64,000 nt of DNA from NCBI RefSeq assembly GCF_028682455.1, contig NZ_JANHLD010000002.1:992001-1056000 (forward strand), given 5' to 3'. Within the stretch, counting starts at the first letter, position 1. The number at the start of each line of letters is the position of its first letter. Positions 53,374 to 62,567 of the stretch are shown in pieces. Both the position numbers and the translations under genes were made by a program. The stretch is from Pseudomonas putida. GTDB taxonomy: Bacteria > Pseudomonadota > Gammaproteobacteria > Pseudomonadales > Pseudomonadaceae. Under the pieces are notes generated by a model, which was not told the DNA's origin, did no database searches, and saw only the letters and a program-made list of their open reading frames with translations.

Positions 53374-54372
53374 TCAGGCGGTTTTTTCACCCCCTGCATG
53401 CCCGGCCCTCAAGGCAGAACCCAGCTCCACCTTGCTCTTGACCCCCAGCTGGGCATAGCAGTTACGCAGGTAGGTGCGCACCGTGGCCGGGCTCAACGAC
53501 AGGATGCGAGCGATCTCCTTGTAGGAATGGCCAGCGGCGAACAGCATCGCTGCCGTACGCTCGCGGGGGGCGAGCACCACGCCGGGTGGCGGTGCCTCCA
53601 GCGACAGGATCACATGCTCGCCATTGGCATTGAGGGTCAGCGCGCAGCGCCCCAGGCGCATCACGCAGGGCACCCTGGCCAACTGCGCGACCACTTCGGG
53701 CGGCAACGCCGAACCGTGCCAGCCCGGCACTTCGCGCTCGATCGCCGCGCACAAGCGGGCGCCGATGTACAGCAGGCTGCCGTCCAGGCGTGTCACCCCG
53801 AAGTCACTGGCGCCATTGCCGGTGTCGACCCGGATCATGTCCTGTACCTGAAAGCGCCAGAGCTGCAGCAAGTGATCGCAAAATGCAGCGAACAGGCCTT
53901 CCTCGCTGGCGTCGAACGCCACGTCGTCGATGCCCCGGTACAGGCAGACAAAGAAATTCAGCCCGCTTTCGGGCAGCTCGAAAGTGATGCACATCAGGTG
54001 GTAGAGGTCGTAGCGGCGGGCGAACACGTTGACCGCTTCGACCGGGTCGGTGAACTCGCTGTCGCGCAGTACCCTGCCGGGCCTTGCCAGGGTGTCCAGG
54101 GCGAAGCTGTCGAGCCCGGCCACCTGGCGCCATTCGCTGGCAAAGGATGCCGGCAGGTCGATGCGCCCGTGCATCCAGCTGCGCGGCGCGCTACTGGCCC
54201 CGACGCCGGACATTTCGCCCCACCACGCCGAGGCGAACGGCACCAGCTCGCGAAAGGCCTGCAGGCCATCGGCGATGAAGTGCGAGCCGCCCTCCTCGCG
54301 GGCAAGGCTGGCCAACTGGAGAACACAACGATTGAACGCCTGGAGCGTTGCCATCGACAGCTGTGGTGCCAC
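53374..54372 (-). CDS. LuxR-type transcriptional regulator
   Basis: A 332-residue regulator whose C-terminal HTH is clear (LAPRERTAAMLFAAGHSYKE, IARILSLSPATVRTYLRNCY, AQLGVKSK). The N-terminal 250 residues form an unassigned, probably GAF/PAS-like sensor (LQAFNRCVLQLASLAREEGG, FDASEEGLFAAFCDHLLQLW). The start is GTG at 54372 preceded by AAGGAATACCCTC. It lies 82 bp upstream of the amidohydrolase gene on the same strand and is the likely controller of the amidohydrolase-porin unit. Confidence 0.88.
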   Translation of the reverse strand: MAPQLSMATLQAFNRCVLQLASLAREEGGSHFIADGLQAFRELVPFASAWWGEMSGVGASSAPRSWMHGRIDLPASFASEWRQVAGLDSFALDTLARPGRVLRDSEFTDPVEAVNVFARRYDLYHLMCITFELPESGLNFFVCLYRGIDDVAFDASEEGLFAAFCDHLLQLWRFQVQDMIRVDTGNGASDFGVTRLDGSLLYIGARLCAAIEREVPGWHGSALPPEVVAQLARVPCVMRLGRCALTLNANGEHVILSLEAPPPGVVLAPRERTAAMLFAAGHSYKEIARILSLSPATVRTYLRNCYAQLGVKSKVELGSALRAGHAGGEKTA

Positions 54373-54400
54373 GAGGGTATTCCTTGTTATTGAGGTTTTT

Positions 54401-54445
54401 CGCGGGGCAAGCCCGCTCCTCCGGTAGGAGCGGGCTTGCCCCGCG
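54401..54445. repeat. REP pair forming a perfect 20-bp hairpin
   Basis: CGCGGGGCAAGCCCGCTCCT (54401-54420) and its complement (54426-54445) are separated by CCGGT. The hairpin lies just after the carboxypeptidase stop and just before the LuxR-type gene on the minus strand, separating the two transcripts. Confidence 0.9.
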
Positions 54446-54450
54446 ATCAG

Positions 54451-56355
54451 TCAGTAGACCGCCCCGACCGGATACACGAACGCATTCACGTCATAGAACG
54501 GCGTGCGCTGGTAGAACCACTGCAAGCGCGCACCGGGGCTGGCGGCAAACGCCTTGTCATCCTTGAGCTTGTTCTCGAACTCGGCCTTGAGCGCCGGGCT
54601 CTCGGCGAGCATCTTGCGCGCCATGGGCTCCATCACGTACTCCTCAGGCTCCTCGGCCACCACCAGGGTCGAGTTGAAGAAGCCCCAGGCCCAGAACGAA
54701 TCCGGGCTTTGCGGGTACAGCAAGTTGACCGCCAGCACGCCCAGCGGCTGGTCCAGGTCGATCACCACCGAGCCCACCGCAAAGGTCTGCAAGCGCTCGA
54801 ACGGCTTGCCCACGCCGCTGACCGGCAGGCGGCCTTCATAGCCGGGGATCTGGTTGGGTTGGCTGCGATCGGGTTCAAAGCCACCCGCCACCTTGACCTG
54901 GTCCATGCGGTAGAGGGTGACCGCCATGGCGGTGGGTTTGTCCAGGGTGGTCATCTGGATGCCATGGGCCTTGAGCCGGGCGATCACCTCGCGCCACTGG
55001 GCCGGCACCACGTACTGCTGCGGGCGCTTGACCACCAGGTCTGGCTCGGTGTTGCCGGTGACCGGGACGGTGAGTTTTTTCGGCTTGTTGCTCCAGACAA
55101 TGGTCTTGGCACCGGTGATCGGCGACTGCTCGTAGCGGTAGTCACCCACGGTGAACGGTGTGGTTTGCGCCTTGCCCGGTTTCCAGGTGAGGGTCACCTC
55201 CTGCTGGGTTTCCAGGCGCTCGCGGTCCTGGCGGATGGCCTCCCTGAGCGAGGCCGACTGGTCGCCGATCACCTGGATCATGCTCTTGAGCATCACGTAG
55301 TTGCCCAGCACCTGGGTCTGGTACGGGTGCAGCGCATGCTGCTCGATCAGGATCGACGGCACATTGCGAATGTCGCCGTACTGGTTGGAAAACCGTGCGT
55401 AGTCGGTGCGGTACGGGTAGTAACCCTGGGTCGGGTCCTGGTTGTCGTTGAGGCTGATGCACTCGTGCACCACATGGCCGTCCGCTTCCAGGGCCTGGTA
55501 CACCGGCGCGCGCATCACCGTGTCCATCCAGGCACTGCTGGCCGGCGACCAGCCGTTGCCGTTATGGCAATAGGAGCTGTCGTAGGGGTACATGGCGCCG
55601 TCGGTGGAATGGGTATCGGCGAAGAAGCTCAGGTCATAGGTGTTGAACACCCAGGCAACGTTGCGGATCTCGGCGCTGTCGAGCTTGGTGAAGTCGCGGT
55701 TGAGGTTGTAGTTCAACCCATTGACCCGCCAGCCGGTTTCCCGCGGGCCGTTCTGGTTGATTCGGCCGTAGGCACTGCGGCGCAGGTCGCCGTCGATGTT
55801 GACAGTGGGAATGAACAGGATGTTGACCTTGGCCAGCAGGCCGGCCAGCGGTTTGTCGCCCGTGGCCATGTCCCGCAGCAACATGAACATGGCGTCCTTG
55901 CCGTTGGCCTCCCCGGGGTGAATCTCGGCTTCGACGAAAATTGTCGGCTTGCCCGAATCGTTGAGCCCCGCCGGCGATTTGTCGACCTCGAGCGACGCGA
56001 TGGCCATCACCATCGGGTGGCCCTCGGCACTTTTTTCCGGCAGATCGTGCAGCACGATACTGCCGCCGGAGGCCGCCGCCAGCTTGGTCAGGTAGGCGCG
56101 GGTTTCCTCGTAGTTGCTGGTTTGGTCGAAGCCGCTGGCCTCGGCCCGGGTAATCAGCGGGTCATCCGCATTGGCGATGTAGCGGGTGCTGGCCAGGGCC
56201 TGTTCGAACATCGGCGGCAGGATGCGCTGCTTGGCCGCCTCGAGGTAGCCGCTATCGTCTATGTAGGAAGGCGCGCCGGGCAGCGCCGCCAATGCCGGCA
56301 AGCCAGCGCTCATCAGCATCGCGGCAACGAGTGGCTGCAGAAGCGGGTGTTTCAT
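54451..56355 (-). CDS. exported M14-family zinc carboxypeptidase
   Basis: A 634-residue periplasmic or secreted peptidase with a signal peptide ending ALA-ALPG. Zinc ligands are in FVEAEIHPGEANGKDAMFM (the HxxE pair) and FFADTHSTDGAMYPYDSSYC (third His). YNLNRDFTKLDSAEIRNVAW is typical of the M14 fold. The protein is about twice as long as the catalytic domain; the C-terminal 250 residues (KLTVPVTGNTEPDLVVKRPQ onward) are probably accessory beta domains. GGGAAACATC precedes the ATG. It is monocistronic, with a REP hairpin downstream. The substrate could be peptide or peptidoglycan-derived. Confidence 0.9.
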   Translation of the reverse strand: MKHPLLQPLVAAMLMSAGLPALAALPGAPSYIDDSGYLEAAKQRILPPMFEQALASTRYIANADDPLITRAEASGFDQTSNYEETRAYLTKLAAASGGSIVLHDLPEKSAEGHPMVMAIASLEVDKSPAGLNDSGKPTIFVEAEIHPGEANGKDAMFMLLRDMATGDKPLAGLLAKVNILFIPTVNIDGDLRRSAYGRINQNGPRETGWRVNGLNYNLNRDFTKLDSAEIRNVAWVFNTYDLSFFADTHSTDGAMYPYDSSYCHNGNGWSPASSAWMDTVMRAPVYQALEADGHVVHECISLNDNQDPTQGYYPYRTDYARFSNQYGDIRNVPSILIEQHALHPYQTQVLGNYVMLKSMIQVIGDQSASLREAIRQDRERLETQQEVTLTWKPGKAQTTPFTVGDYRYEQSPITGAKTIVWSNKPKKLTVPVTGNTEPDLVVKRPQQYVVPAQWREVIARLKAHGIQMTTLDKPTAMAVTLYRMDQVKVAGGFEPDRSQPNQIPGYEGRLPVSGVGKPFERLQTFAVGSVVIDLDQPLGVLAVNLLYPQSPDSFWAWGFFNSTLVVAEEPEEYVMEPMARKMLAESPALKAEFENKLKDDKAFAASPGARLQWFYQRTPFYDVNAFVYPVGAVY

Positions 56356-56428
56356 GATGTTTCCCTATCATGAGAGGCAGACGCCACCTTAAACCACAAT
56401 GCCAAGCCAGACGAGAGGTCTGATCGCC

Positions 56429-56752
56429 ATGCTCGACAACCTGTTCCAGCCGCTGCCCATCGACACCACCCGGGAACACTTCGACGACATGCTCAGCCGC
56501 CCGGGCCTGCGCATCGAGCGCATCGTCTCATTCGGCCAGACCAGCCCGCCGGGATTCTGGTATGACCAGCCGCAGAGCGAATGGGTCGTGGTCCTCAGCG
56601 GCTCGGCAGGCGTGCGCCTGGAGCACGAGGCGAGTGAACGGCACTTGCGCCCGGGCGACAGCCTCGAACTGCCTGCCCATTGCCGCCACCGGGTCGAATG
56701 GACCGACAGCACCCAACCCACCATCTGGCTGGCAGTGCACTGGACCCTGTAG
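56429..56752 (+). CDS. cupin-domain protein
   Basis: A 107-residue single-domain cytoplasmic cupin. Motif 1 is QSEWVVVLSGSAGVRLEHEA and motif 2 is LRPGDSLELPAHCRHRVEWT, which retains histidine ligands. GAGAGGTC upstream supports the ATG at 56429 rather than 56399. It is divergent from the carboxypeptidase gene. Small cupins of this kind are common in pseudomonads and have varied or unknown functions. Confidence 0.87.
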   Translation: MLDNLFQPLPIDTTREHFDDMLSRPGLRIERIVSFGQTSPPGFWYDQPQSEWVVVLSGSAGVRLEHEASERHLRPGDSLELPAHCRHRVEWTDSTQPTIWLAVHWTL

Positions 56753-56794
56753 AAGCGGGCTTGGCCGGCGATAGCACGTTGGCGGTCACATCGT

Positions 56795-56820
56795 CTTGCG
56801 GGGCAAGCTCGCTCTACAAG
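56795..56820. repeat. degenerate REP overlapping the AraC gene's stop
   Basis: CTTGCGGGGCAAGCTCGCTC continuing to TACAAG includes the TAG stop codon of the minus-strand AraC gene at 56814. Another degenerate core (AGAAGCGGGCTTGG) follows the cupin stop at 56752. Confidence 0.6.
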
Positions 56821-57707
56821 TAGGGTTGTTCTTCGCCGGGGCTGCGCTCGAAATGGCGCTTGTACTCGCGGCTGAACTGCGAAGTGCTCTGATACCCCAC
56901 CCGGTGGGCCACCTGCGCCACGCCCAGCCCCTCGCCGATCAGCATCTGCTGGGCCTTGAGCAAGCGCAGGCGCTTGAGGTACTGCATCGGCGAAAGCAAC
57001 GTACTGCGCTTGAAATGCTCATGAAAGGTCGAAGCACTCATGTTCGCGCACCTCGCCAACGCCTCGACACTCAGGGGCTCGGCATAGTGCTCGCGCAAGT
57101 GAGCCAGGGCTGCGGCAATACGGGCGAAATGCCCCTGCTGCTCGACCAGCGCCCGCAACACCCCCGCCTGCGGACCACGCAGGGCTACATACAACACTTC
57201 CCGCACACGCGCCGCCCCCATCACCTGACTGTCGAGCGGATCCTGCAAGCAGCGCAACAAGCGCTCGACACTGTCACGCATGGCGTCATCGAGCACCGCC
57301 GACGTCATCGATTCTGGCGTCTGCGCCGCGATCGCCCGATCCGCCGGCAACCCCATGCTCTGCACCAGCTCGCCCAGCACTATGCGGTCGATGGCCACCG
57401 ATACCCCCAGCAGCGGCTCCTGTTCGGTGGCGAAGGTCTCGCACATGAACGGTACCGACAGCGCCTGCACCAGGTAATGCCCCGCCCCGTACTCCAGGGT
57501 GCGCGGCCCCAGGCGCGCCAGCTTGCTGCCCTGGGCGAGGATCATCAGGCTGGGTTCATAGATCTGTGGGCTGCTGGCCACGTAGTTGCTGGCCGACAGC
57601 ACCTGCACCTGGGGCACGGCGGTGTCGACGAAGCCCGGACGCACGGCAAGGGTGCGGATCAGGGTGCAAAGGTTGGCGTTGGCATCAACGTGGCGGGTCA
57701 GCTGCAT
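56814..57707 (-). CDS. AraC-family transcriptional regulator (YqhC-like)
   Basis: About 297 residues, with an AraC_N-type sensor domain (YEPSLMILAQGSKLARLGPR, SVPFMCETFATEQEPLLGVS) and two C-terminal HTH motifs (VEALARCANMSASTFHEHFK, then VAQVAHRVGYQSTSQFSREY). The start is uncertain: ATG 57707 (MQLTRHVDAN) begins where homology is expected, and ATGs at 57740 and 57770 are alternatives without clear ribosome sites. It is divergent from the zinc alcohol dehydrogenase at 57891, the arrangement seen for YqhC and its aldehyde-reductase target, so it probably activates that gene. Confidence 0.87.
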   Translation of the reverse strand: MQLTRHVDANANLCTLIRTLAVRPGFVDTAVPQVQVLSASNYVASSPQIYEPSLMILAQGSKLARLGPRTLEYGAGHYLVQALSVPFMCETFATEQEPLLGVSVAIDRIVLGELVQSMGLPADRAIAAQTPESMTSAVLDDAMRDSVERLLRCLQDPLDSQVMGAARVREVLYVALRGPQAGVLRALVEQQGHFARIAAALAHLREHYAEPLSVEALARCANMSASTFHEHFKRSTLLSPMQYLKRLRLLKAQQMLIGEGLGVAQVAHRVGYQSTSQFSREYKRHFERSPGEEQPYL

Positions 57708-57890
57708 GAAAAACCAGGACGGAGGAATAGACACTGCCATGATCGCAGCTTGGCGGGCCGCTGTGTGCAAGCTCCACGCAAATCCGGAGCTTTAGGCATG
57801 ACTGGCGGAGGAATGGCGGTGGGCAGTGCCCCTGCCCCTGCGGACAATGCGCAGCCTTACCCGCTTAAACGTTTTACCGAGGTTTCCTCC

Positions 57891-58943
57891 ATGTACACAG
57901 CTATCGGTTACGCCGCCCAATCCGCCACCGCGCCCCTGGCGCCCATGACCTTCCAGCGCCGCGCCCTGCGCCCCGACGACGTGGCCATCGAGATCCTCTA
58001 CTGTGGCGTCTGCCATTCGGACATCCACCAGGCTCGCAACGAATGGGGCATTGCCGTGTACCCGCTGATGCCCGGCCACGAGATCGTCGGCAGGGTCACC
58101 GCCGTGGGCGCCGAGGTCAGTCGCTACCGGGTCGGCGACAACGTCGGCGTCGGTTGCATGGTCGATTCGTGCCAGCACTGCGACGCCTGCCGTGCCGATC
58201 TCGAGCAGTACTGCCTCGAAGGCCCGACCATGACCTACGCCACCCCGGACCGTATCGACGGCAGCAACACCATGGGCGGCTACTCCAACAGCATCGTGGT
58301 CAGCGAGCGTTTCGTCCTGCGCATCCCGGCCGCCCTCGACCTGCCCGGCGCCGCACCGATCCTCTGCGCCGGGATCACCACCTACTCGCCGCTCAAGCAC
58401 TACGGGGTCAAGCCCGGCGACCGCGTGGGCATCCTGGGCATGGGTGGCCTGGGCCACATGGGCATCAAGTTCGCCAAGGCGATGGGCGCCGAAGTCACCC
58501 TGTTCACCCGTTCGCAGAGCAAGGCCGAGGAAGCTCGCCGCCAGGGCGCCGACCATGTGATCGTGTCCACCGACCCTGCGCAGATGCAGGCAGCGGCCGA
58601 GCAGTTCGACTTTCTGCTCGACACCATCCCGGTCCAGCATGACCTGAACCCCTACCTGCAAACCCTGAAGTTCGACGGTGTGCACATTCTGGTTGGCCTG
58701 ATCGAGCCGGTAGACCCCGCCCTGCACGCCGCCAACCTGGTGATGAAGCGCCGGGTGCTGGCCGGCTCGCTGATCGGTGGCATCGCCGAAACCCAGGAGG
58801 TGCTGGAGTTCTGTGCCGAGCACGACATCCGCTGCGACATCGAGATGCTCGACATCCGTCACATCAACGAAGCCTACAGCCGGATGATCGCGGGCGATGT
58901 GAAGTACCGGTTTGTGATTGATATGGCTACGCTCAAAGGCTGA
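57891..58943 (+). CDS. NAD(P)-dependent zinc alcohol dehydrogenase (YahK/AdhC-like)
   Basis: A 350-residue medium-chain dehydrogenase/aldehyde reductase. The catalytic zinc site is LYCGVCHSDIHQARNEWG with PLMPGHEIVGRVTAVG. The structural zinc cysteines lie in SCQHCDACRADLEQYC, and the NADP-binding loop is VGILGMGGLGHMGIKFAKAM. GAGGTTTCCTCC precedes the ATG at 57891; the very long upstream frame is antisense to the AraC gene and is rejected. By family it reduces a wide range of aldehydes. It is divergent from, and likely controlled by, the AraC regulator. Confidence 0.92.
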   Translation: MYTAIGYAAQSATAPLAPMTFQRRALRPDDVAIEILYCGVCHSDIHQARNEWGIAVYPLMPGHEIVGRVTAVGAEVSRYRVGDNVGVGCMVDSCQHCDACRADLEQYCLEGPTMTYATPDRIDGSNTMGGYSNSIVVSERFVLRIPAALDLPGAAPILCAGITTYSPLKHYGVKPGDRVGILGMGGLGHMGIKFAKAMGAEVTLFTRSQSKAEEARRQGADHVIVSTDPAQMQAAAEQFDFLLDTIPVQHDLNPYLQTLKFDGVHILVGLIEPVDPALHAANLVMKRRVLAGSLIGGIAETQEVLEFCAEHDIRCDIEMLDIRHINEAYSRMIAGDVKYRFVIDMATLKG

Positions 58944-59017
58944 AGGAACAACTTCAGGTGCAGGGGCTCGCTCAAGGTCCCTGCCAGCCAACCGGGTTTC
59001 TCCAAGGAGAAGCAGCC

Positions 59018-61243
59018 ATGAGCAAAGCCAAAGCCGGCACCGTCAAATCCCCTCCTGCCAAACCTGCGGTCACCCGCACCCCGATCCCCGGTCGTTTGTT
59101 CGACGCCCGCCCCGACCGCCTGGATTTTCGCGACCTGCCCTACGCACCACCGCTACGCTCCCTGCCGCCGTGTTGGCCGCCGCAGACTGACCTGGCGATT
59201 TACCTGAAAAGCTATGTGGCCCAAGGCCTGGTGCTGGATCAAGGCAACGAGGGCGCCTGCACCGGGTTCGGCCTGGCCTGCGTGGTCAACTACTTGCTCT
59301 GGCTCCAACACCTTGAACTGGGCAACACGGGCACCTTCGAATCGGTCAGCCCACGCATGCTCTATGAGCTGGCCCGCCGCTACGACGAGTGGCCGGGCGA
59401 CGACTACCAGGGCTCCAGTTGCCGGGGCGCGCTCAAGGGCTGGCACAAGCACGGGGTGTGCACTGAAACACTGTGGCCATTTTCGACCCAGGGGTTCATC
59501 CGCCCACTGCCGCGCTGGGATACCGACGCCGCCAGGCGGCCACTGGGCGTGTACTACCGCGTCGACAGCAATGCCGTGGTCGACCTGCAGGCGGCGATAC
59601 TGAACATTGGCGCGGTGTACGTCTCGGCATCCGTGCATGACGGCTGGGAAAGCCTCATGCACAAGCGCGCCACCGCCGTACCGAAGAACCTCGACAGCCT
59701 GCCGGTCATACCGCCTGCGCAATCGCCCGGCGCGCTGGGTGGCCATGCCTTTGCAATTGTCGGCTACGACCAGCGCGGCTTCGTGATCCAGAACTCGTGG
59801 GGCACCCGCTGGGGGCGTTCGGGCTTTGCCGTGTTACCGTATGAAGACTGGGTGATTCATGGCACCGATGCCTGGGCCTGCGCACTGGGTGTGCCGCAAC
59901 AGCTATTGGCCCCAGGCAATGCCAGGCCCGGCATGTCGGGGTTGCGCAATCAAGTGGCCTCGGCCTTTCGCGTCGGCTCCGGACGCTCGCTGACCGGTCT
60001 TGACCGTTCGGCGCGGGTACCGGGCAATCCGGTGGACGACCCCTGGCCTTTCGATCACCCGTTCAACGAACCCCGCTACCAGCCGGTGAGCACGCCCCGG
60101 GCCTATGAGCTCACACTGGTGACCGGCAATGATGGAGAGATCGTGCCCACCGATTTCACCCGTGGCCCGCTGGACCGCGCCGGGCTGGTCAAGGAGGTGG
60201 TGCATGAGCGGCCAATGGCGTGGCTGCAGGCACAAACGCAGAAAAAGCTGTTGCGCATGGTGCTGTACGCCCATGGCGGGCTGAACAATGAAGATGAGTC
60301 GATCCAGCGCATCCGGGTGCTGGCGCCGTATTTTCTGGCCAATGGCATCTACCCGCTGTTCATGACCTGGAAGACCGGTCCGGGCGAAACCCTGGCCGAC
60401 ATGGCCGAGGACTGGCTGCGCAAACTGTTCGGCACCGATGCTCGTGTCAGCGGCGTGGGGGACCTGGCGTCGGAGGCCAAGGACCGCGCCATCGAGGCCC
60501 TCGCCCATGTGCTGGGCACCGGGATCTGGTCGCAGATGCGCAGCAACGCCCGTGACAGCAGCCAGCCCGGCCATGGCCTGGACCTGGTCAGCCGGGCCTT
60601 GCAGGCGCTGTCCGCGGACCTGCAGGCCCGAGGTGCAAAACTTGAGCTGCACCTGGTGGGTCATTCCGCAGGGTCGATCCTGCTCGGCCATCTGCTCGAC
60701 CTGCTGGGCAGGAACACGACACAACCGCTCAAGGTGCAGAGTTGCGAGCTGTTTGCCGCCGCCTGCTCCACCGGCTTTGCCCTGGAGCATTACCTCAAGG
60801 CCCATGCCAATGGCGTGTTGAGCCTGGATCAACTCTGGCTCGATGTGCTGAGCGATGACAATGAAAAGGATGACGGCCTGCCGACGCCTGGGGTCGCCGC
60901 CTATGGCAAGTCGCTGCTGTACCTGGTGTCGCGCGCCCTGGAGGATGTGCGCAAGCAACCCCTGCTGGGCATGGCGCGCGCGCTGGACAAGCGCTTTGCC
61001 AACGACCGGGACCAATGGGATGCCAGCACCCTGCCCGCCATTCAGACATGGCTGGCGAACTGGCCGACCAAGCCCGACCGGTTGCGTATCTGGCAGTCGC
61101 CCCGGGTGAGGAACACCCGTGACGGCCAACAGATACCCTCGACCCACGGCTCCTTCGACAACAACATTGAAGTGCTCACCTTCGTGCTCATGCGCATCCT
61201 CGGCAAGCAGCTTATCGGCCCCTTGGAGTGGCTGGACTATTGA
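59018..61243 (+). CDS. papain-like cysteine peptidase fused to an alpha/beta hydrolase
   Basis: A 741-residue two-enzyme protein. After a 30-residue basic, Pro-rich N-terminus comes a C1-type peptidase domain with Gln75/Cys81 (VLDQGNEGACTGFGLA), His243 (LGGHAFAIVGYDQRGF) and Asn259 (VIQNSWGTRWG), the complete papain catalytic set. There is no propeptide or signal peptide. A linker (about residues 300-390) leads to a lipase-like alpha/beta hydrolase starting at LRMVLYAHGGLNNEDESIQR, with nucleophile Ser550 in LHLVGHSAGSILLGHLL. AAGGAGAAGCAGCC precedes the ATG. It is apparently monocistronic, convergent with urease genes. The role is unknown; an effector, toxin or defence protein are possibilities. 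Confidence 0.88.
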   Translation: MSKAKAGTVKSPPAKPAVTRTPIPGRLFDARPDRLDFRDLPYAPPLRSLPPCWPPQTDLAIYLKSYVAQGLVLDQGNEGACTGFGLACVVNYLLWLQHLELGNTGTFESVSPRMLYELARRYDEWPGDDYQGSSCRGALKGWHKHGVCTETLWPFSTQGFIRPLPRWDTDAARRPLGVYYRVDSNAVVDLQAAILNIGAVYVSASVHDGWESLMHKRATAVPKNLDSLPVIPPAQSPGALGGHAFAIVGYDQRGFVIQNSWGTRWGRSGFAVLPYEDWVIHGTDAWACALGVPQQLLAPGNARPGMSGLRNQVASAFRVGSGRSLTGLDRSARVPGNPVDDPWPFDHPFNEPRYQPVSTPRAYELTLVTGNDGEIVPTDFTRGPLDRAGLVKEVVHERPMAWLQAQTQKKLLRMVLYAHGGLNNEDESIQRIRVLAPYFLANGIYPLFMTWKTGPGETLADMAEDWLRKLFGTDARVSGVGDLASEAKDRAIEALAHVLGTGIWSQMRSNARDSSQPGHGLDLVSRALQALSADLQARGAKLELHLVGHSAGSILLGHLLDLLGRNTTQPLKVQSCELFAAACSTGFALEHYLKAHANGVLSLDQLWLDVLSDDNEKDDGLPTPGVAAYGKSLLYLVSRALEDVRKQPLLGMARALDKRFANDRDQWDASTLPAIQTWLANWPTKPDRLRIWQSPRVRNTRDGQQIPSTHGSFDNNIEVLTFVLMRILGKQLIGPLEWLDY

Positions 61244-61250
61244 GCCTGCA

Positions 61251-61271
61251 GGCCGTCAGCCTTTGACGGCC
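61251..61271. terminator. hairpin between convergent genes
   Basis: GGCCGTCA and TGACGGCC form a perfect 8-bp stem around GCCTT, spanning the 12-bp gap and the last codons of ureG. No T-run follows, so it is a possible bidirectional terminator. Confidence 0.5.
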
Positions 61272-61882
61272 TTGAGCATCCCGCGCTCGACAATGAAGTC
61301 GATGACCCGCTGCAGCCCCTGCCCGGTCTTGAGGTTGGTGAAGGTCCAGGGACGCTCCGGGCGCATGCGCTGGGTGTCCTTTTCCATCACCTCGAGGGAG
61401 GCGCCCACATAGGGCGCCAGGTCGATCTTGTTGATCACCAGCAAATCCGACTTGGTAATGCCCGGCCCGCCCTTGCGCGGGATCTTCTCCCCTTCGGCCA
61501 CATCGATCACGTACACGGTAAGGTCGGCCAGCTCCGGGCTGAACGTGGCGCTCAGGTTATCGCCACCACTCTCGACGAAGATCACGTCGAGGTTGCCGAA
61601 GGTGCGCGCCAGCTCCTCCACCGCCGCCAGGTTCATCGAGGCATCTTCGCGAATGGCGGTGTGCGGGCAGCCGCCGGTTTCCACGCCGACGATGCGCTCC
61701 GGAGCCAGGGCACCGGCTTCGGTGAGGATGCGCTGGTCTTCCTTGGTGTAGATGTCGTTGGTCACCACGGCGATTTCATAGTGATCGCGCATGGCCTTGC
61801 ACAGGGCTTCGAGCAGCGCGGTCTTGCCGGAACCGACCGGGCCGCCGACACCGACGCGCAGGGGTTGCTGGTAGCTTTGCAT
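61256..61882 (-). CDS. ureG: urease accessory GTPase UreG
   Basis: A 208-residue SIMIBI GTPase that drives nickel insertion into urease. The P-loop is [20 protein letters not shown]. The conserved metal-binding CPH motif is in [20 protein letters not shown], with [17 protein letters not shown] and the base motif NKIDL also present. The start [11 protein letters not shown] is chosen over an extension into ureF. It is the last gene of the ure set in this window, 10 bp after ureF. Confidence 0.97.
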   Translation of the reverse strand: MQSYQQPLRVGVGGPVGSGKTALLEALCKAMRDHYEIAVVTNDIYTKEDQRILTEAGALAPERIVGVETGGCPHTAIREDASMNLAAVEELARTFGNLDVIFVESGGDNLSATFSPELADLTVYVIDVAEGEKIPRKGGPGITKSDLLVINKIDLAPYVGASLEVMEKDTQRMRPERPWTFTNLKTGQGLQRVIDFIVERGMLKAVKG

Positions 61883-61892
61883 GGGGCTTTCC

Positions 61893-62567
61893 TCAGGATC
61901 GGAACAATCGGGTGTATTGGGTTTCGTGACGCGCCGAGGCAATCGCCAGCAGCGGCAGGCCGCCACCGAGCTGGTCATCGGCTAGTTCAAGGGCACGCTC
62001 AAGCACCGCAGGCAGCTCGGCGCACAGGTCACGCAACAGGGTCTGCGCCGCCTGCTGACCGAACGGCACCAGCTTGACCCCGGCCATCACGGCCCCTTCA
62101 AGCCAGGTGAAGCCAAGGCCCAGGGCCAGGTCGCGCAGCGGGATATCCCAGTGCGCGCCCAGCCAGGCCATGCCACCGAGCTGGCTCAGGGCCAGGCTCG
62201 ACCGCCACGCTGGCGCCTGGCACAGCTGCCAGCCATCGAGCAGCCGGGCCAGGGCCATGCCACGCTGGCGCTCTTCCAGGCGCAGTTCGGCGGTTTCACG
62301 GTTGGCCAGCAAGAACTGGCTCCAGCCTGCGAACGCCGGCGCATCGTCATCGCGGCACGCCTGGTAGAGGCGCGCCAGCACGGGCCAGTCGAGGCAGCCT
62401 AGGGTGTCGTGCAACTGTTGCCGCTGCCACTGGCCAAAGCCGTCGGCGCCCTTTACCCAACCGGCCTCGACGGCCCACTCCAGTCCTTGCGAATAGGTAA
62501 AGCCGCCCACCGGCAAGTTGGGGCTGGCCAGCTGCAGCAGGCGCAGCAGCTTCAAGTCGCTGTTCAT
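61893..62567 (-). CDS. ureF: urease accessory protein UreF
   Basis: A 224-residue all-helical chaperone component acting with UreD and UreG in the urease activation complex. It begins [20 protein letters not shown], followed by [18 protein letters not shown], the standard UreF opening. The C-terminus ends [14 protein letters not shown], the conserved tail. Its ATG overlaps the ureJ stop by one base (TGATG), indicating translational coupling. Confidence 0.96.
   Translation of the reverse strand: MNSDLKLLRLLQLASPNLPVGGFTYSQGLEWAVEAGWVKGADGFGQWQRQQLHDTLGCLDWPVLARLYQACRDDDAPAFAGWSQFLLANRETAELRLEERQRGMALARLLDGWQLCQAPAWRSSLALSQLGGMAWLGAHWDIPLRDLALGLGFTWLEGAVMAGVKLVPFGQQAAQTLLRDLCAELPAVLERALELADDQLGGGLPLLAIASARHETQYTRLFRS

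Noticed and set aside
54436..56373. 645-codon plus-strand frame opposite the M14 carboxypeptidase
   Set aside because: The minus strand has zinc-ligand motifs and a signal peptide, while the antisense frame is His/Val/Gly-rich without any motif.
56796..57890. N-terminal extension of the alcohol dehydrogenase frame by 365 codons
   Set aside because: It runs antisense through the AraC gene, and the ATG at 57891 has a ribosome site and begins exactly where dehydrogenase homology starts.
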